A DNA stretch of 26,837 nucleotides from an uncultured Eubacteriales bacterium (GCA_958346135.1 CATVQN010000002.1:1-26837); one strand, 5' to 3'. Shown: positions 6,399-15,480, counted from the stretch's first letter. The notes: generated by a model not told the origin, from the letters alone. A program made the numbers and translations.

Positions 6399-8293
6399 AA
6401 AAACGCCTCCTTCTCCCCGGCAGTGATGGATTTTGCCACATAGCCGCAGGCCATTGCCATGCCCAGAACCATCCAGAAAATCAATACCACTCGGTAGTTA
6501 TAAAAACAGTTATCAAACATCCCCTGCACCAGAAATCCGCAGACACCGGCACAGACGGCTGTCAGCAGAGTAGACAGAGGCTTGCCCTTGCCGCCGCCTG
6601 CCTGATAATAGACCATAGATTTTTTCAAAAACAGCAAAAGAATTAGGCCGAACAGGGCAATTCCCACCACGCCGGACTCCACCAGAATCTGTAAAAACAG
6701 GTTATGGGAGTGGGGCGCTACAATGCCGTTATAGGAATAGAAGGGATAGACTGCCGTGAAGGCCTTGTCGCCCATGCCGATGCCGGACAGCCAAAAATCC
6801 CGAATCATCGCCAAAGTTCCCATCCAGATATAGACCCGATAGGAGGTGGAGGAATCCTCCATATTCCCAATACTGGTAAATCGGTTGAGGATACTCTCCG
6901 GCAGTACCGCCGGCAAAACCGGCAGCGCAATCAGTCCCAGACCCCAAAGCTTTCCGGCGGCAAAGGTAATGAACACTGCCGCTGCGACCAAAAGACCTAC
7001 CCAACAACCCCGGGAAAAGGTGAGAATCAATGCCGCAAACATCACAACCGAAAAGCCGGCGTAGATTATCCTTGATAGAAAGGATTTGGAAACCCACATC
7101 ATTCCGATCGCCGCCGGGAGTACCAAGAGAATGTATTCTCCCAGCACGTTGGGATTTTGCAGGGTGGAATAAATCCGCATTTTAATATCGCTGAACATCT
7201 CCTCATCCATCCAGGCCTGCGCCGTATCCCAGCCGAAAATGTACTGGGCAATTCCATAGAGGCAAACCAAAAGTCCGGAGCAGACAAAGGTCACCAGAAC
7301 ACTTCGCAGCCGGCGTTTGGTGGTAACCAGGTTAATCACCAGAAAATAGGCGGCAATAAATACCGCATAAATCATCCAGATGCTCAGGCTCTTTGCCACG
7401 GTAAAGGAAGTAAGTGCCGCAATCAGATAGACGGCAGAAAATGCCAGCAGCAAAAATCCCAGGCCGTCATACCGCCATGTAAAATCCCGGCGAATCACGC
7501 TTTGCACCGCCATAGAAAACAGGCTCAAAACGGCAAGTCCGGCCATCGCCATGGTGGGTGCAAGCGGCGCCAGGAACACCAGCGCCAGCAGTCCGGCAAA
7601 GGGCCGCTCTAAAATCAGGAAAAATCCCAAGAGACCTGCTATCATGGCCGCTCCCAACAAGGGATTGGTCAGTCCGCCGGAGAATCCACACAAAAGACCG
7701 GCTGCTGCCGCAACCGTCCAACGGCCGCCGCCCTCGGTCAGCGTCTCGTCATACCAGTAAAAGTTCGGCGCAATTCCCAGACAACGGCAGAAAAACCGCA
7801 CCAGCACCGAATTTTCCAGCCAGTCGGCGGCGTTGACATCAAAGAAGGAAAGCGCAAGACCGATCAGCGCCAAAACAACCCAAAATCGGCCGACACTGCC
7901 CTGAAGCAAACCGCCCAGACAGGTTCCCACTCCGCAGCCCAAAAGGGTCAGACCCCAGAATCTCAGGTTTAAAGCCAGTAAATTGTGAAGATAGCAACGG
8001 CAGATTCTCAAGATGCCGCTGTTTTCCACAGCTTGGGCAAGGCCTTGCCCGAATCGCTTTTGCAGCAGGGTAAGAAGGGCAAAGGGCCAGCCCAGAATTT
8101 TACCCATCAAGCTGTTTGCAATGGTCTCGCCGGAGAAATGCTCCGTCCGAAACCAGCCGGTAATCCGGCTGCTAAGCCAGCTTCTGGAAATACCGTTGTA
8201 AATTCCCCGCAGCAGACGATAGACCATGCTGTTTTGGATCCAGCACCAGAGAAACATCCATGCGGCTTCAAAATAACCGGGATTGTGATTCAT
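6392..8293 (-). CDS. O-antigen ligase / Wzy polymerase-like membrane protein
   Basis: 633 residues with many membrane helices. Residues 105-160 and 190-450 are mostly hydrophobic, and a large external loop lies at about 455-530. Hallmarks of the Wzy_C/O-antigen ligase group are LTFSRGCWVG (424-433) and the loop motif APHSHNLFLQILVESGVVG (526-544), with its conserved histidines followed by another helix. Such proteins polymerise or ligate undecaprenyl-linked glycans outside the cytoplasmic membrane. In an organism without LPS genes here, polymerase or transfer to a surface glycan is more likely than classic O-antigen ligation. The ~100-residue N-terminal extension is typical of clostridial members as I remember them. 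The start lies 7 bases after the stop of murJ, and the murJ stop overlaps its ribosome site (AGGGG). Confidence 0.85.
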   Translation of the reverse strand: MNHNPGYFEAAWMFLWCWIQNSMVYRLLRGIYNGISRSWLSSRITGWFRTEHFSGETIANSLMGKILGWPFALLTLLQKRFGQGLAQAVENSGILRICRCYLHNLLALNLRFWGLTLLGCGVGTCLGGLLQGSVGRFWVVLALIGLALSFFDVNAADWLENSVLVRFFCRCLGIAPNFYWYDETLTEGGGRWTVAAAAGLLCGFSGGLTNPLLGAAMIAGLLGFFLILERPFAGLLALVFLAPLAPTMAMAGLAVLSLFSMAVQSVIRRDFTWRYDGLGFLLLAFSAVYLIAALTSFTVAKSLSIWMIYAVFIAAYFLVINLVTTKRRLRSVLVTFVCSGLLVCLYGIAQYIFGWDTAQAWMDEEMFSDIKMRIYSTLQNPNVLGEYILLVLPAAIGMMWVSKSFLSRIIYAGFSVVMFAALILTFSRGCWVGLLVAAAVFITFAAGKLWGLGLIALPVLPAVLPESILNRFTSIGNMEDSSTSYRVYIWMGTLAMIRDFWLSGIGMGDKAFTAVYPFYSYNGIVAPHSHNLFLQILVESGVVGIALFGLILLLFLKKSMVYYQAGGGKGKPLSTLLTAVCAGVCGFLVQGMFDNCFYNYRVVLIFWMVLGMAMACGYVAKSITAGEKEAFLC

Positions 8294-8300
8294 AATACCC

Positions 8301-9881
8301 CTACTTTCGCAAGATTTTTTTCAGATCCTTCAGTTCTCTGACCCGGAGCAAGACCGCAAGCCCCAGATAGAGAACCACGGCGGGCGCCGCTGCAATACAG
8401 AGCCGTACCAAGGTCATAAGCAGACTACTGCCAAGCCCTGCCGTCCGGCCGTAAATCAGATAGGCCAGCACCCCGGCCGCAGCACCGGAAACCAGCATTT
8501 TTAAAAAGTTCAGCAAAAACGCCACCGTCAGCACGCCACTTCGGCGGCGGTTCATCATCAGCATCAAACAGGCCGCCATGGCCAGCGAGCTGACGGCACT
8601 GGCAAGAGCAAGTCCCTTCACCTGCATACCGAGAATCCGTACCAGGAAAAAGGCCGCAGCCAGGTTCACCACAATTCCAAGCAAAGAGGCGTACATCGGG
8701 GTTTTGCCGTCCTGAATGGCATAAAAGCTCTTGTTTAATACCTCGCACGCTCCGTAACCCACCATACCGATGGAATAGTAAAACAAGGCAGATGCCGTAA
8801 TAGCGGTGGACTTTGCCGTAAAGGCGCCCCGTTCAAACACCACCCGGATAATCGGCTCGGACAACGCCAGAAACAGCGCCGACACCAGGGTGATAATCAG
8901 AAAAATCCAGCCCAGGGAAATCCGGGTAATTTTTGCAAAGCCCTCCCGATCCTCTCCGGCGCCCAGCCGGGAAAGCTTCGGAAAGATAAAGTTGGTAATG
9001 GCATAGGCAAAGACGCCTACCATAATAATATAGATTTTATTGGCCCAGTTCAGGGCGGAAACCGCACCGTCGCCAAGGCTTGAACCAAAGGACATATTGA
9101 TGACGTTGCAAAGGGGCTGCACCCAGGAGCTGATTAGAACCGGAAGTGCAATCAGCGCCGCCTCCTTCATTCCACGATCCCTCAACCGGAACCGAAACCG
9201 GTAGCGATAACCGAATTTTTCCAGCCAGGGCAGCTGTACAATTAACTGTAAAATCCAGGCAATCAGCATAGAAACCGCTACACCCGCAAGCCCTAAACGG
9301 TTGCCGAAAATCATCAGATAAAGAATCATCACACCGTTGGAGACCACGCTGATGAGAGAGGGAATCGTAAACTCCCCGTAGGACTGCAAAATACCCACCG
9401 AGATATAGGCCGCCGCCGTAAAGGCGATGGAGGGAAATAAAATCCGGAGCAGCTGTGCCGTCTGTTCCAGCTTACCCGGAACCTGGGCATAGCCGGGGGT
9501 CATGAGCCGTACCAGCGGCTCTGCCAACAAAACGCCAAGCAGCGCCGCCCCCATAGCGATGGAGACCACCACCGTCATGAAGTTATTGGCAAAGTCCATG
9601 GCGGAGGCTTCACCCTCCTGCTCCAGACGCTTGTTGAAGATGGGGACAAAGGTGGACAAAATTGCCACCCCCAGCACCATATCAAAAAACAACAGCGGAA
9701 TCTGGGTTGCCGTATTCAAAATATCGGATTCCATCCCCTGGCCGTAGAGGTTTGCCACCATGGTCTCCCGCAGGAGTCCCATAAATTTTGCCAGCAGGAT
9801 AATCACCGCCATCAGGCCGATGGTTCCGGCGGCCTTTCTGCCGCTTTTTGAGGTCTGTTCGGTTTCCGGCGTCCGGTTCAT
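8301..9881 (-). CDS. murJ: MurJ/MviN-family lipid II flippase-like protein
   Basis: 526 residues with about 14 membrane helices, the normal size for the MOP-superfamily MurJ/MviN group. Family features include the opening GTIGLMAVIILLAKFMGLLRETMVANLYG, the LFFDMVLGVAILSTFVPIF helix, a second-half block around PVLISSWVQPLCNVINMSFGSSL, and the EVLNKSFYAIQDGKTPM loop. MurJ flips undecaprenyl-linked peptidoglycan precursor; relatives inside polysaccharide operons may flip other lipid-linked units. This gene heads such an operon, so either role is possible. AAGGAG lies ten bases upstream of the ATG, and a good sigma-A promoter lies at 9936-9964. Confidence 0.88.
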   Translation of the reverse strand: MNRTPETEQTSKSGRKAAGTIGLMAVIILLAKFMGLLRETMVANLYGQGMESDILNTATQIPLLFFDMVLGVAILSTFVPIFNKRLEQEGEASAMDFANNFMTVVVSIAMGAALLGVLLAEPLVRLMTPGYAQVPGKLEQTAQLLRILFPSIAFTAAAYISVGILQSYGEFTIPSLISVVSNGVMILYLMIFGNRLGLAGVAVSMLIAWILQLIVQLPWLEKFGYRYRFRFRLRDRGMKEAALIALPVLISSWVQPLCNVINMSFGSSLGDGAVSALNWANKIYIIMVGVFAYAITNFIFPKLSRLGAGEDREGFAKITRISLGWIFLIITLVSALFLALSEPIIRVVFERGAFTAKSTAITASALFYYSIGMVGYGACEVLNKSFYAIQDGKTPMYASLLGIVVNLAAAFFLVRILGMQVKGLALASAVSSLAMAACLMLMMNRRRSGVLTVAFLLNFLKMLVSGAAAGVLAYLIYGRTAGLGSSLLMTLVRLCIAAAPAVVLYLGLAVLLRVRELKDLKKILRK

Positions 9882-9935
9882 ATCTGCATTTCTCCTTTAC
9901 GCTTCAGTTCCGATGTTTTCCGTAGTATATTCTAG

Positions 9936-9964
9936 AGTATACCCTAATTTTTTCATTTTGTAAA
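9936..9964 (-). promoter_or_regulatory. Sigma-A promoter of the murJ operon
   Basis: On the minus strand TTTACA (9964-9959), a 17-base spacer and TATACT (9941-9936). The start would be near 9929, about 48 bases before the murJ ATG at 9881. No other good promoter is visible within the operon, so the five genes down to 4236 are probably one transcript. Confidence 0.7.
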
Positions 9965-10057
9965 TACCGACAGCCAAATAAAAATTACAGCCATTGCTGC
10001 GCTTTCTGTTTCTTTGGATATTTCCGGCAGATTTCATAACTTCTAAACGAAAAGCCC

Positions 10058-10086
10058 TTGCGGTTTTGAAACGGTTGTGCTACAAT
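10058..10086 (+). promoter_or_regulatory. Candidate sigma-A promoter of carB
   Basis: TTGCGG (10058-10063), a 17-base spacer and TACAAT (10081-10086) point toward carB. The start would be near 10093, which places the whole 171-bp repeat element (10130-10300) inside the transcribed leader. Apart from the murJ promoter, this one and the element, I see nothing in the 9882-10330 gap. Confidence 0.6.
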
Positions 10087-10129
10087 ATAAAATGGATAAA
10101 AAAGGGAGATTTTTAGGACTTAAATCTAA

Positions 10130-10300
10130 GGAAACGCTGATTCAATATTGTGCGTAGAGAGCGCAGTCAGATTTTTCGTCAGATGTGATAAAATTTCGAA
10201 GGCATACTCGCGTATGTCAAGAAATTTTAGTGCAAAATGACGGAAAATATGCAAGCTTAATGCGTGCAAACCCGGCAGGCGTTATTGAATCAGCGGTTCC
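10130..10300. mobile_element. 171-bp MITE-like element, copy 1
   Basis: Non-coding element with terminal inverted repeats: GGAAACGCTGATTCAATA on the left, and the right end reads GGAACCGCTGATTCAATA on the other strand. It is flanked by a 4-bp direct repeat CTAA (10126-10129 and 10301-10304), a target-site duplication. A second element of exactly the same length, about 95% identical, lies at 19531-19701. Inside, TAAAATTTC / GAAATTTTA and GGCATAC / GTATGTC form a nested hairpin around a 4-base loop, and TTTTTCGTCA / TGACGGAAAA pairs outside that, so the element can fold on itself. It carries no transposase, so it must have moved in trans. It ends 30 bases before the carB ATG. Confidence 0.85.
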
Positions 10301-10330
10301 CTAAATTCTGAGAAAAGGGTGAAGCAATCT

Positions 10331-13300
10331 ATGAAAAGAAATGACATTCACAAGGTATTGATTATCGGTTCCGGCCCAATTATCATCGGCCAGGCGTGTG
10401 AGTTTGACTACTCCGGAACCCAGGCCTGCAAGGCGCTGAAACGTCTTGGCTACGAAATTGTGCTGGTCAATTCCAATCCGGCCACCATCATGACCGACCC
10501 GGAGACGGCGGATATTACCTATATTGAGCCTTTGAATGTTGAGCGGTTAGAGCAGATTATTGCCAAGGAACGGCCGGATGCGCTGCTGCCGAACCTGGGC
10601 GGCCAGTCAGGACTGAACCTGTGCAGTGAGCTGAGCCGGGCGGGTATTTTGGACAAGTACGGCGTAAAGGTCATCGGTGTGCAGGTAGACGCCATTGAGC
10701 GGGGCGAGGATCGCATTGAATTTAAAAATACCATGAACCGCCTCGGCATCGAGATGGCCCGGAGCCAGGTGGCCTATTCGGTGGAGGAGGCCCTCTCCAT
10801 TGCGGACGAGCTCGGCTATCCGGTGGTGCTGCGCCCCGCCTATACCATGGGCGGTGCAGGCGGCGGTCTGGTCTACAACAAGGACGAGCTGAAAACCGTC
10901 TGCGCAAGGGGTCTTCAGGCCTCTTTGGTCGGTCAGGTACTGGTGGAGGAATCGGTACTGGGCTGGGAGGAACTGGAGCTGGAGGTTGTTCGGGACGCCA
11001 AGAACAACATGATTACCGTCTGCTTTATTGAAAATATCGATCCCTTAGGGGTACATACCGGGGATTCCTTCTGCAGTGCACCCATGCTGACCATTTCGGA
11101 AGAAACCCAGAAAAAATTACAGGAACAGGCCTATAAAATTGTAGAGGCCATCCAGGTCATCGGCGGCACCAATGTCCAGTTTGCCCATGACCCGGTTACC
11201 GACCGAATTATTGTCATTGAAATCAATCCCAGAACCTCTCGCTCCTCTGCGCTGGCCTCCAAGGCCACCGGGTTTCCCATTGCGCTGGTTTCGGCCATGC
11301 TGGCAAGCGGCCTGACCCTGGACGAAATCCCCTGCGGCAAATACGGGACGCTGGATCGCTATGTTCCCTCCGGGGACTATGTGGTGATTAAGTTTGCCCG
11401 CTGGGCCTTTGAGAAGTTCAAGGGCGCTGAGGACAAGCTGGGAACCCAGATGAAGGCTGTCGGCGAGGTCATGAGCATCGGCAAGACCTACAAAGAGGCC
11501 TTTCAAAAGGCCATCCGCTCCTTAGAGACCGGGCGCTACGGACTGGGCGGCGCCAAGGACTTCGGCCAAAAAACCAAGGACGAGCTTTTGCAGCTGCTTT
11601 CCACCCCCAGCAGCGAGCGGCATTTCATCATGTATGAGGCGCTGCGCAAGGGGGCAACGGCAGATGAAATCTTTGCCCGCACCCATGTCAAGCACTATTT
11701 CATTGAACAGATGCAGGAGCTGGTCGAGGAGGAAAACGCTCTGGCCGCCATGGCCGGAAAGATTCCGGACGCTGAGACCCTTAAAAAGGCCAAGTGTGAC
11801 GGGTTCTCCGACCGGTATCTGAGCCGGCTTTTAAAGGTGGAGGAGACGGCGCTCCGTAAGGCGAGAACCGATGCGGGAATCGTGGAAAAATGGGAGGGCG
11901 TTCATGTCAGCGGCACCCGGGATGCGGCCTATTACTACTCCAGCTATAACATTGAAAATGACTGCCCGGACAAGTCCTCCGGCAAGCCGAAGATTATGAT
12001 TCTGGGCGGCGGCCCCAACCGAATCGGGCAGGGAATTGAGTTCGACTACTGCTGTGTACACGCCGCCAAGGCGCTAAAGGAGCTGGGGTTTGAAACCATC
12101 ATTGTCAACTGTAACCCGGAAACCGTTTCCACCGACTATGACACCTCAGATCGGCTGTACTTTGAGCCGCTGACTCTGGAGGATGTGCTGAGCATTCATG
12201 AAAAGGAAAAGCCGGTAGGCGTAATTGCCCAGTTCGGCGGCCAGACTCCGCTGAACCTGGCGGCAGACTTGAAAAAAGCCGGTGTTCAGATCTTAGGTAC
12301 CTCGCCGGAGACCATTGATCTGGCAGAGGATCGGGATCTGTTCCGTGCCATGATGGAAAAGCTGAACATCCCCATGCCGGAATCCGGCATGGCGGTCAAC
12401 ACCGACGAGGCGCTGGCTATTGCGGAGCGCATCGGGTATCCGGTGATGGTACGTCCCTCTTATGTTTTAGGCGGCCGGGGTATGGAGGTGGTCTATGACA
12501 GCGAGGCTCTGACCTATTATATGAATGCGGCAGTCGGCGTTACGCCCGACCGTCCGATTCTGATTGACCGGTTTTTGCATCATGCCACCGAGTGCGAGGC
12601 GGACGCCGTCAGCGACGGTCACAACGTCTTTGTCCCCTCGGTAATGGAGCACATTGAGCTTGCCGGGGTTCACTCGGGAGATTCTGCCTGTGTGATTCCG
12701 CCCAAGAGTTTAAATGCGCTGCAGATGGAAACTATCAAGGATTATACCAAAAAAATTGCCTCAGAGATGAACGTGGTGGGACTGATGAATATGCAGTACG
12801 CCATCGAGGACGATGTGGTCTATGTTCTGGAGGCCAATCCCAGAGCCTCCCGGACGGTGCCCCTAGTGTCTAAGGTCTGCGGTATCAACATGGTAAAGCT
12901 CGCCACCGATATCATGACCCGGCATCTGACCGGACGGCCGTCGCCGGTGCCGGCGCTGAAGGAAAAACGAATTCGGCACTACGGTGTCAAAGAGGCGGTG
13001 TTCCCCTTTAATATGTTCCCGGAGGTGGATCCGCTGCTGGGGCCGGAGATGCGGTCTACCGGTGAGGTATTGGGGCTTGCCTCCAATTTCGGTGAGGCGT
13101 TCTATAAGGCCCAGGAGGCCACCGGAACCACCCGCCTGCCATTAGAGGGCACGGTTTTGTTCAGCGTCAGCGACGCTGACAAGCCGGAGGCACTGCTGGC
13201 GGCAAGAACCTTTTATGAATGCGGTTTTCACCTGATGGCCACCGGCGGAACCTGTGCCATGATTGCCGCTGCCGGGATTCCGGTAGAAAGAGTGGACAAA

Positions 13301-13555
13301 ATGCACGAGGGACGTCCGAATATTGTGGATAAGATTACCAACCATGAAATTGACTTTATCGTAAACACTCCCATCGGAAAACAAGGGGTAGAGGATGACA
13401 GCTACATCCGCAAGGCCGCCATCAAGAACCGGGTTCCTTATATGACCACCATTGCGGCGGCGCAGGCTGCGGCAGACGGCATTAAGGCCGCCAAAAAATC
13501 CAAAGCTCCGGGTGTAAAATCCCTCCAGAGCTTTCACAAAGAAATCTCGGAATAA
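10331..13555 (+). CDS. carB: Carbamoyl-phosphate synthase large subunit
   Basis: 1074 residues from the ATG at 10331, placed nine bases after AAAAGGGTG. A GTG at 10319 is in frame but lies inside that ribosome site. The protein makes carbamoyl phosphate from bicarbonate, ammonia and two ATP for pyrimidine and arginine synthesis. It has the expected duplicated layout: a pre-ATP-grasp start (VLIIGSGPIIIGQACEFDYSGTQA), the first ATP-grasp with EINPRTSRSSALASKATG, an oligomerisation region, then a second half starting MILGGGPNRIGQGIEFDYCCVHA with VLEANPRASRTVPLVSK. It ends in an MGS-like allosteric domain (LMATGGTCAMIAAAGIPVERV). The length is normal. The glutaminase subunit gene carA is not adjacent and is not in this window. 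The gene sits alone between divergent murJ and a convergent S-layer gene. Confidence 0.97.
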   Translation: MKRNDIHKVLIIGSGPIIIGQACEFDYSGTQACKALKRLGYEIVLVNSNPATIMTDPETADITYIEPLNVERLEQIIAKERPDALLPNLGGQSGLNLCSELSRAGILDKYGVKVIGVQVDAIERGEDRIEFKNTMNRLGIEMARSQVAYSVEEALSIADELGYPVVLRPAYTMGGAGGGLVYNKDELKTVCARGLQASLVGQVLVEESVLGWEELELEVVRDAKNNMITVCFIENIDPLGVHTGDSFCSAPMLTISEETQKKLQEQAYKIVEAIQVIGGTNVQFAHDPVTDRIIVIEINPRTSRSSALASKATGFPIALVSAMLASGLTLDEIPCGKYGTLDRYVPSGDYVVIKFARWAFEKFKGAEDKLGTQMKAVGEVMSIGKTYKEAFQKAIRSLETGRYGLGGAKDFGQKTKDELLQLLSTPSSERHFIMYEALRKGATADEIFARTHVKHYFIEQMQELVEEENALAAMAGKIPDAETLKKAKCDGFSDRYLSRLLKVEETALRKARTDAGIVEKWEGVHVSGTRDAAYYYSSYNIENDCPDKSSGKPKIMILGGGPNRIGQGIEFDYCCVHAAKALKELGFETIIVNCNPETVSTDYDTSDRLYFEPLTLEDVLSIHEKEKPVGVIAQFGGQTPLNLAADLKKAGVQILGTSPETIDLAEDRDLFRAMMEKLNIPMPESGMAVNTDEALAIAERIGYPVMVRPSYVLGGRGMEVVYDSEALTYYMNAAVGVTPDRPILIDRFLHHATECEADAVSDGHNVFVPSVMEHIELAGVHSGDSACVIPPKSLNALQMETIKDYTKKIASEMNVVGLMNMQYAIEDDVVYVLEANPRASRTVPLVSKVCGINMVKLATDIMTRHLTGRPSPVPALKEKRIRHYGVKEAVFPFNMFPEVDPLLGPEMRSTGEVLGLASNFGEAFYKAQEATGTTRLPLEGTVLFSVSDADKPEALLAARTFYECGFHLMATGGTCAMIAAAGIPVERVDKMHEGRPNIVDKITNHEIDFIVNTPIGKQGVEDDSYIRKAAIKNRVPYMTTIAAAQAAADGIKAAKKSKAPGVKSLQSFHKEISE

Positions 13556-13617
13556 ATATCGTTTCGGCTTTTCATACGATGCTAAACCTACCGTTTCTAT
13601 TGTATTTTCTATTAAGT

Positions 13618-13662
13618 AAAAAGAGTGTCTCCTGCCGTCAGCGTGCGGGAGACACTCTTTTT
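13618..13662. terminator. Bidirectional intrinsic terminator between carB and the S-layer gene
   Basis: AAAAAGAGTGTCTCC (13618-13632) pairs with GGAGACACTCTTTTT (13648-13662). The stem continues inward through TGC/GCG with one wobble, about 18 bp in all. A/T runs on both sides make it work for both converging genes; it lies 63 bases after carB and 10 bases beyond the stop of the S-layer-domain gene. Confidence 0.9.
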
Positions 13663-13671
13663 GTAATTTAA

Positions 13672-14460
13672 CTATTCTTCATTTGTATTTTTCGAAAGCA
13701 TTCTGTCAATCATAATAACCAGCTCGGCACGGGTCACTTCACCGTAGGGACGAAAATAGCCGTTTTTATCCCCCTGCATAATATCCATTTCTCTGGCAAG
13801 CCAGGTATACTCAAACATCCGCCGCACATTGTTCGGCACCTTCTGGTGCATTACATAAAGGTTAAAATACTCCGGCTCTTCTGCAATCCCATACAGCGCA
13901 TCCCGGATTTCGCCAATCTCCGGCAGAGTCATCTCGATATTTTCTCTTTCCTTCTTAATTTCCACCAACGCCTCTGCCACATGCATCCGCAGCGAATTGC
14001 ACTCCGGTAGAAACTTTTCCCCTCCGCCCTCAAAAGCTCTTACATAAGGAAGATTGGTTTCATATTCCACCGGCAGCGCATAGACCGGAATGTAGCTCGA
14101 CGCCCGTTTCACATAGGGCGCATACCAGGCACTGTCATCGATGTCTTCATAGCTCTCCGTATCCTCTCTGTCTAAATCGAAGGCCAGCGCCAGAATTTTA
14201 GAAAGCTCGGCACGGGTTACCATGGCGTCCGGCCGAAAGCTTCCGTCCGGATAGCCGGAAATGATCCCCAGCTTTGTCCAAGCGTTTATGGTCTGCTCTG
14301 CCCAATGCCCCGCACAATCATAAAAAGCCGTCGCCGTATCCTGTACCGGTGTCATGAGTTCTTCATCCGTTTGGGGCTTTGCCGCAAAGGCTGTCGCCCC
14401 TGTGGTGCAAAGAATGGATAAGGTCAGTACAATACCCATTCCCTTTTTCATCTTCTTCAT
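13672..14460 (-). CDS. Secreted S-layer homology domain protein
   Basis: 262 residues. A signal peptide covers about residues 1-27 (GIVLTLSILCTTGATAFAA). A clear SLH repeat follows at 45-95 (CAGHWAEQTINAWTKLGIISGYPDGSFRPDAMVTRAEL). A second, interrupted repeat begins at about 103 (YEDIDDSAWYAPYVKRASSY), with an insertion of about 30 residues before its helix (CNSLRMHVAEALVEI). A third lies at about 215-255 (YTWLAREMDIMQGDKNGYFRPYGEVTRAELV). SLH triplets bind pyruvylated secondary cell-wall polymers, so this small protein is probably non-covalently held at the wall. There is no other functional domain. It may be a wall-bound cap or adaptor. GGTGAG lies upstream of the ATG; the in-frame ATG at 14451 is an alternative. 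Confidence 0.85.
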   Translation of the reverse strand: MKKMKKGMGIVLTLSILCTTGATAFAAKPQTDEELMTPVQDTATAFYDCAGHWAEQTINAWTKLGIISGYPDGSFRPDAMVTRAELSKILALAFDLDREDTESYEDIDDSAWYAPYVKRASSYIPVYALPVEYETNLPYVRAFEGGGEKFLPECNSLRMHVAEALVEIKKERENIEMTLPEIGEIRDALYGIAEEPEYFNLYVMHQKVPNNVRRMFEYTWLAREMDIMQGDKNGYFRPYGEVTRAELVIMIDRMLSKNTNEE

Positions 14461-14492
14461 TCTCTCTCACCTTTCTTTTCTATATGATTTTT

Positions 14493-14522
14493 ACTATAAA
14501 CTGTTTTAAAACTTCTATGCAA
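14493..14522 (-). promoter_or_regulatory. Possible promoter of the S-layer-domain gene
   Basis: On the minus strand TTGCAT (14522-14517), an 18-base spacer and TATAGT (14498-14493). The -35 overlaps the last codons of the upstream ppx-like gene, which ends at 14515. Confidence 0.45.
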
Positions 14523-15480
14523 ACTTACGAAGGAATGCCGCCGTGTCCGACATACTCTCAGATAGTCCCTCTCGTATCAGCATGGCAAGGATCCCCTCCC
14601 GCAGACCGGTGGTACAGATTTGCATCCGGGGTGCGCTGAGCCGCTTCATCAACAGACACCCCGGCAAAATCCCGGCGCAGACGGTATCAGCCCGTCCCGG
14701 CTCCAGTCCCAGTTCCTCGACTCTTTCCTTTGGCGTTCTGCGCTGCAGCTCTCGAAAAATGACCTCCATCCGCTCCCCGGTCAGGCTATAACCTTGGGGA
14801 TCGATCTCCCGCAGCGACCCGGTTAGCAGTCTTTGATCCAGCCCCGCCAGGACAGCGGCGCTGCCGCCCAGGCCAATCAGAGGAAATCCTGTCGCTTCTT
14901 CCAAAAATGCTGCCTTGCGAAGCTGTTCTTCCACTGCGGCAGCCACAGCCTTTACCCCCTCCCATCCGGGATTTTTCCGCAGATAATGATCAGTCAGGGA
15001 CATGGCTCCAAAAGGCAGACTGATTTTTTCACGCAGAGTACGGTTTTTTACCAAAATCAGCTCTGTACTGCCGCCGCCGGTATCGAAAATCAGACAGTTG
15101 TCTACTGCTTTTAGTCCAAAAAGCACTCCCTGAAAATCAAAGAACGCCTCCTGCTGTCCCGAAATGACATAAAGATTCAGCCCTGTCTCCCGAAAAACAC
15201 GCCGGCAAAAATCCCCGCCGTTTTCCGCCTTGCGGACGGCGGCGGTGGCAACCGCCAGGGGCATTGCGCCCGATTCCCGGATTTTTTCCGAAAATGTCCG
15301 CAATACGTTGCAGGTGCGCTCCATGGGCAAAGGCTGCAGTCGCTTATCCCCTCCCATTCCCTCGCTGAGCCGGGTCATCACCCGCTCCTTTTTCAGATAG
15401 CGAACCTCTCCGGTCTCTGTCACCTCGGTCAGATACATTCTGGCCGAATTTGAACCCAGATCAATAAGTGCAATTTTCAT
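14515..15480 (-). CDS. Ppx/GppA-family exopolyphosphatase
   Basis: 321 residues from the ATG at 15480, preceded by AGGAGG at eight bases; the frame is open further upstream, but that part has no ribosome site and crosses the hairpin region. The ASKHA-fold Ppx/GppA signatures are present: the phosphate-1 loop MKIALIDLGSNSARMYLTEV at the very start, and the second phosphate loop IFDTGGGSTELILV at about 138-151. Further matches are a SLPFGAMSLTDHYL segment and GLGGSAAVLAGLDQ. At about 320 residues it is the short two-domain form without the C-terminal HD domain. Members hydrolyse polyphosphate or pppGpp; sequence alone does not tell which. No ppk is nearby. It lies downstream of the sensor kinase, with 162 bases between them. 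Confidence 0.85.
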   Translation of the reverse strand: MKIALIDLGSNSARMYLTEVTETGEVRYLKKERVMTRLSEGMGGDKRLQPLPMERTCNVLRTFSEKIRESGAMPLAVATAAVRKAENGGDFCRRVFRETGLNLYVISGQQEAFFDFQGVLFGLKAVDNCLIFDTGGGSTELILVKNRTLREKISLPFGAMSLTDHYLRKNPGWEGVKAVAAAVEEQLRKAAFLEEATGFPLIGLGGSAAVLAGLDQRLLTGSLREIDPQGYSLTGERMEVIFRELQRRTPKERVEELGLEPGRADTVCAGILPGCLLMKRLSAPRMQICTTGLREGILAMLIREGLSESMSDTAAFLRKFA

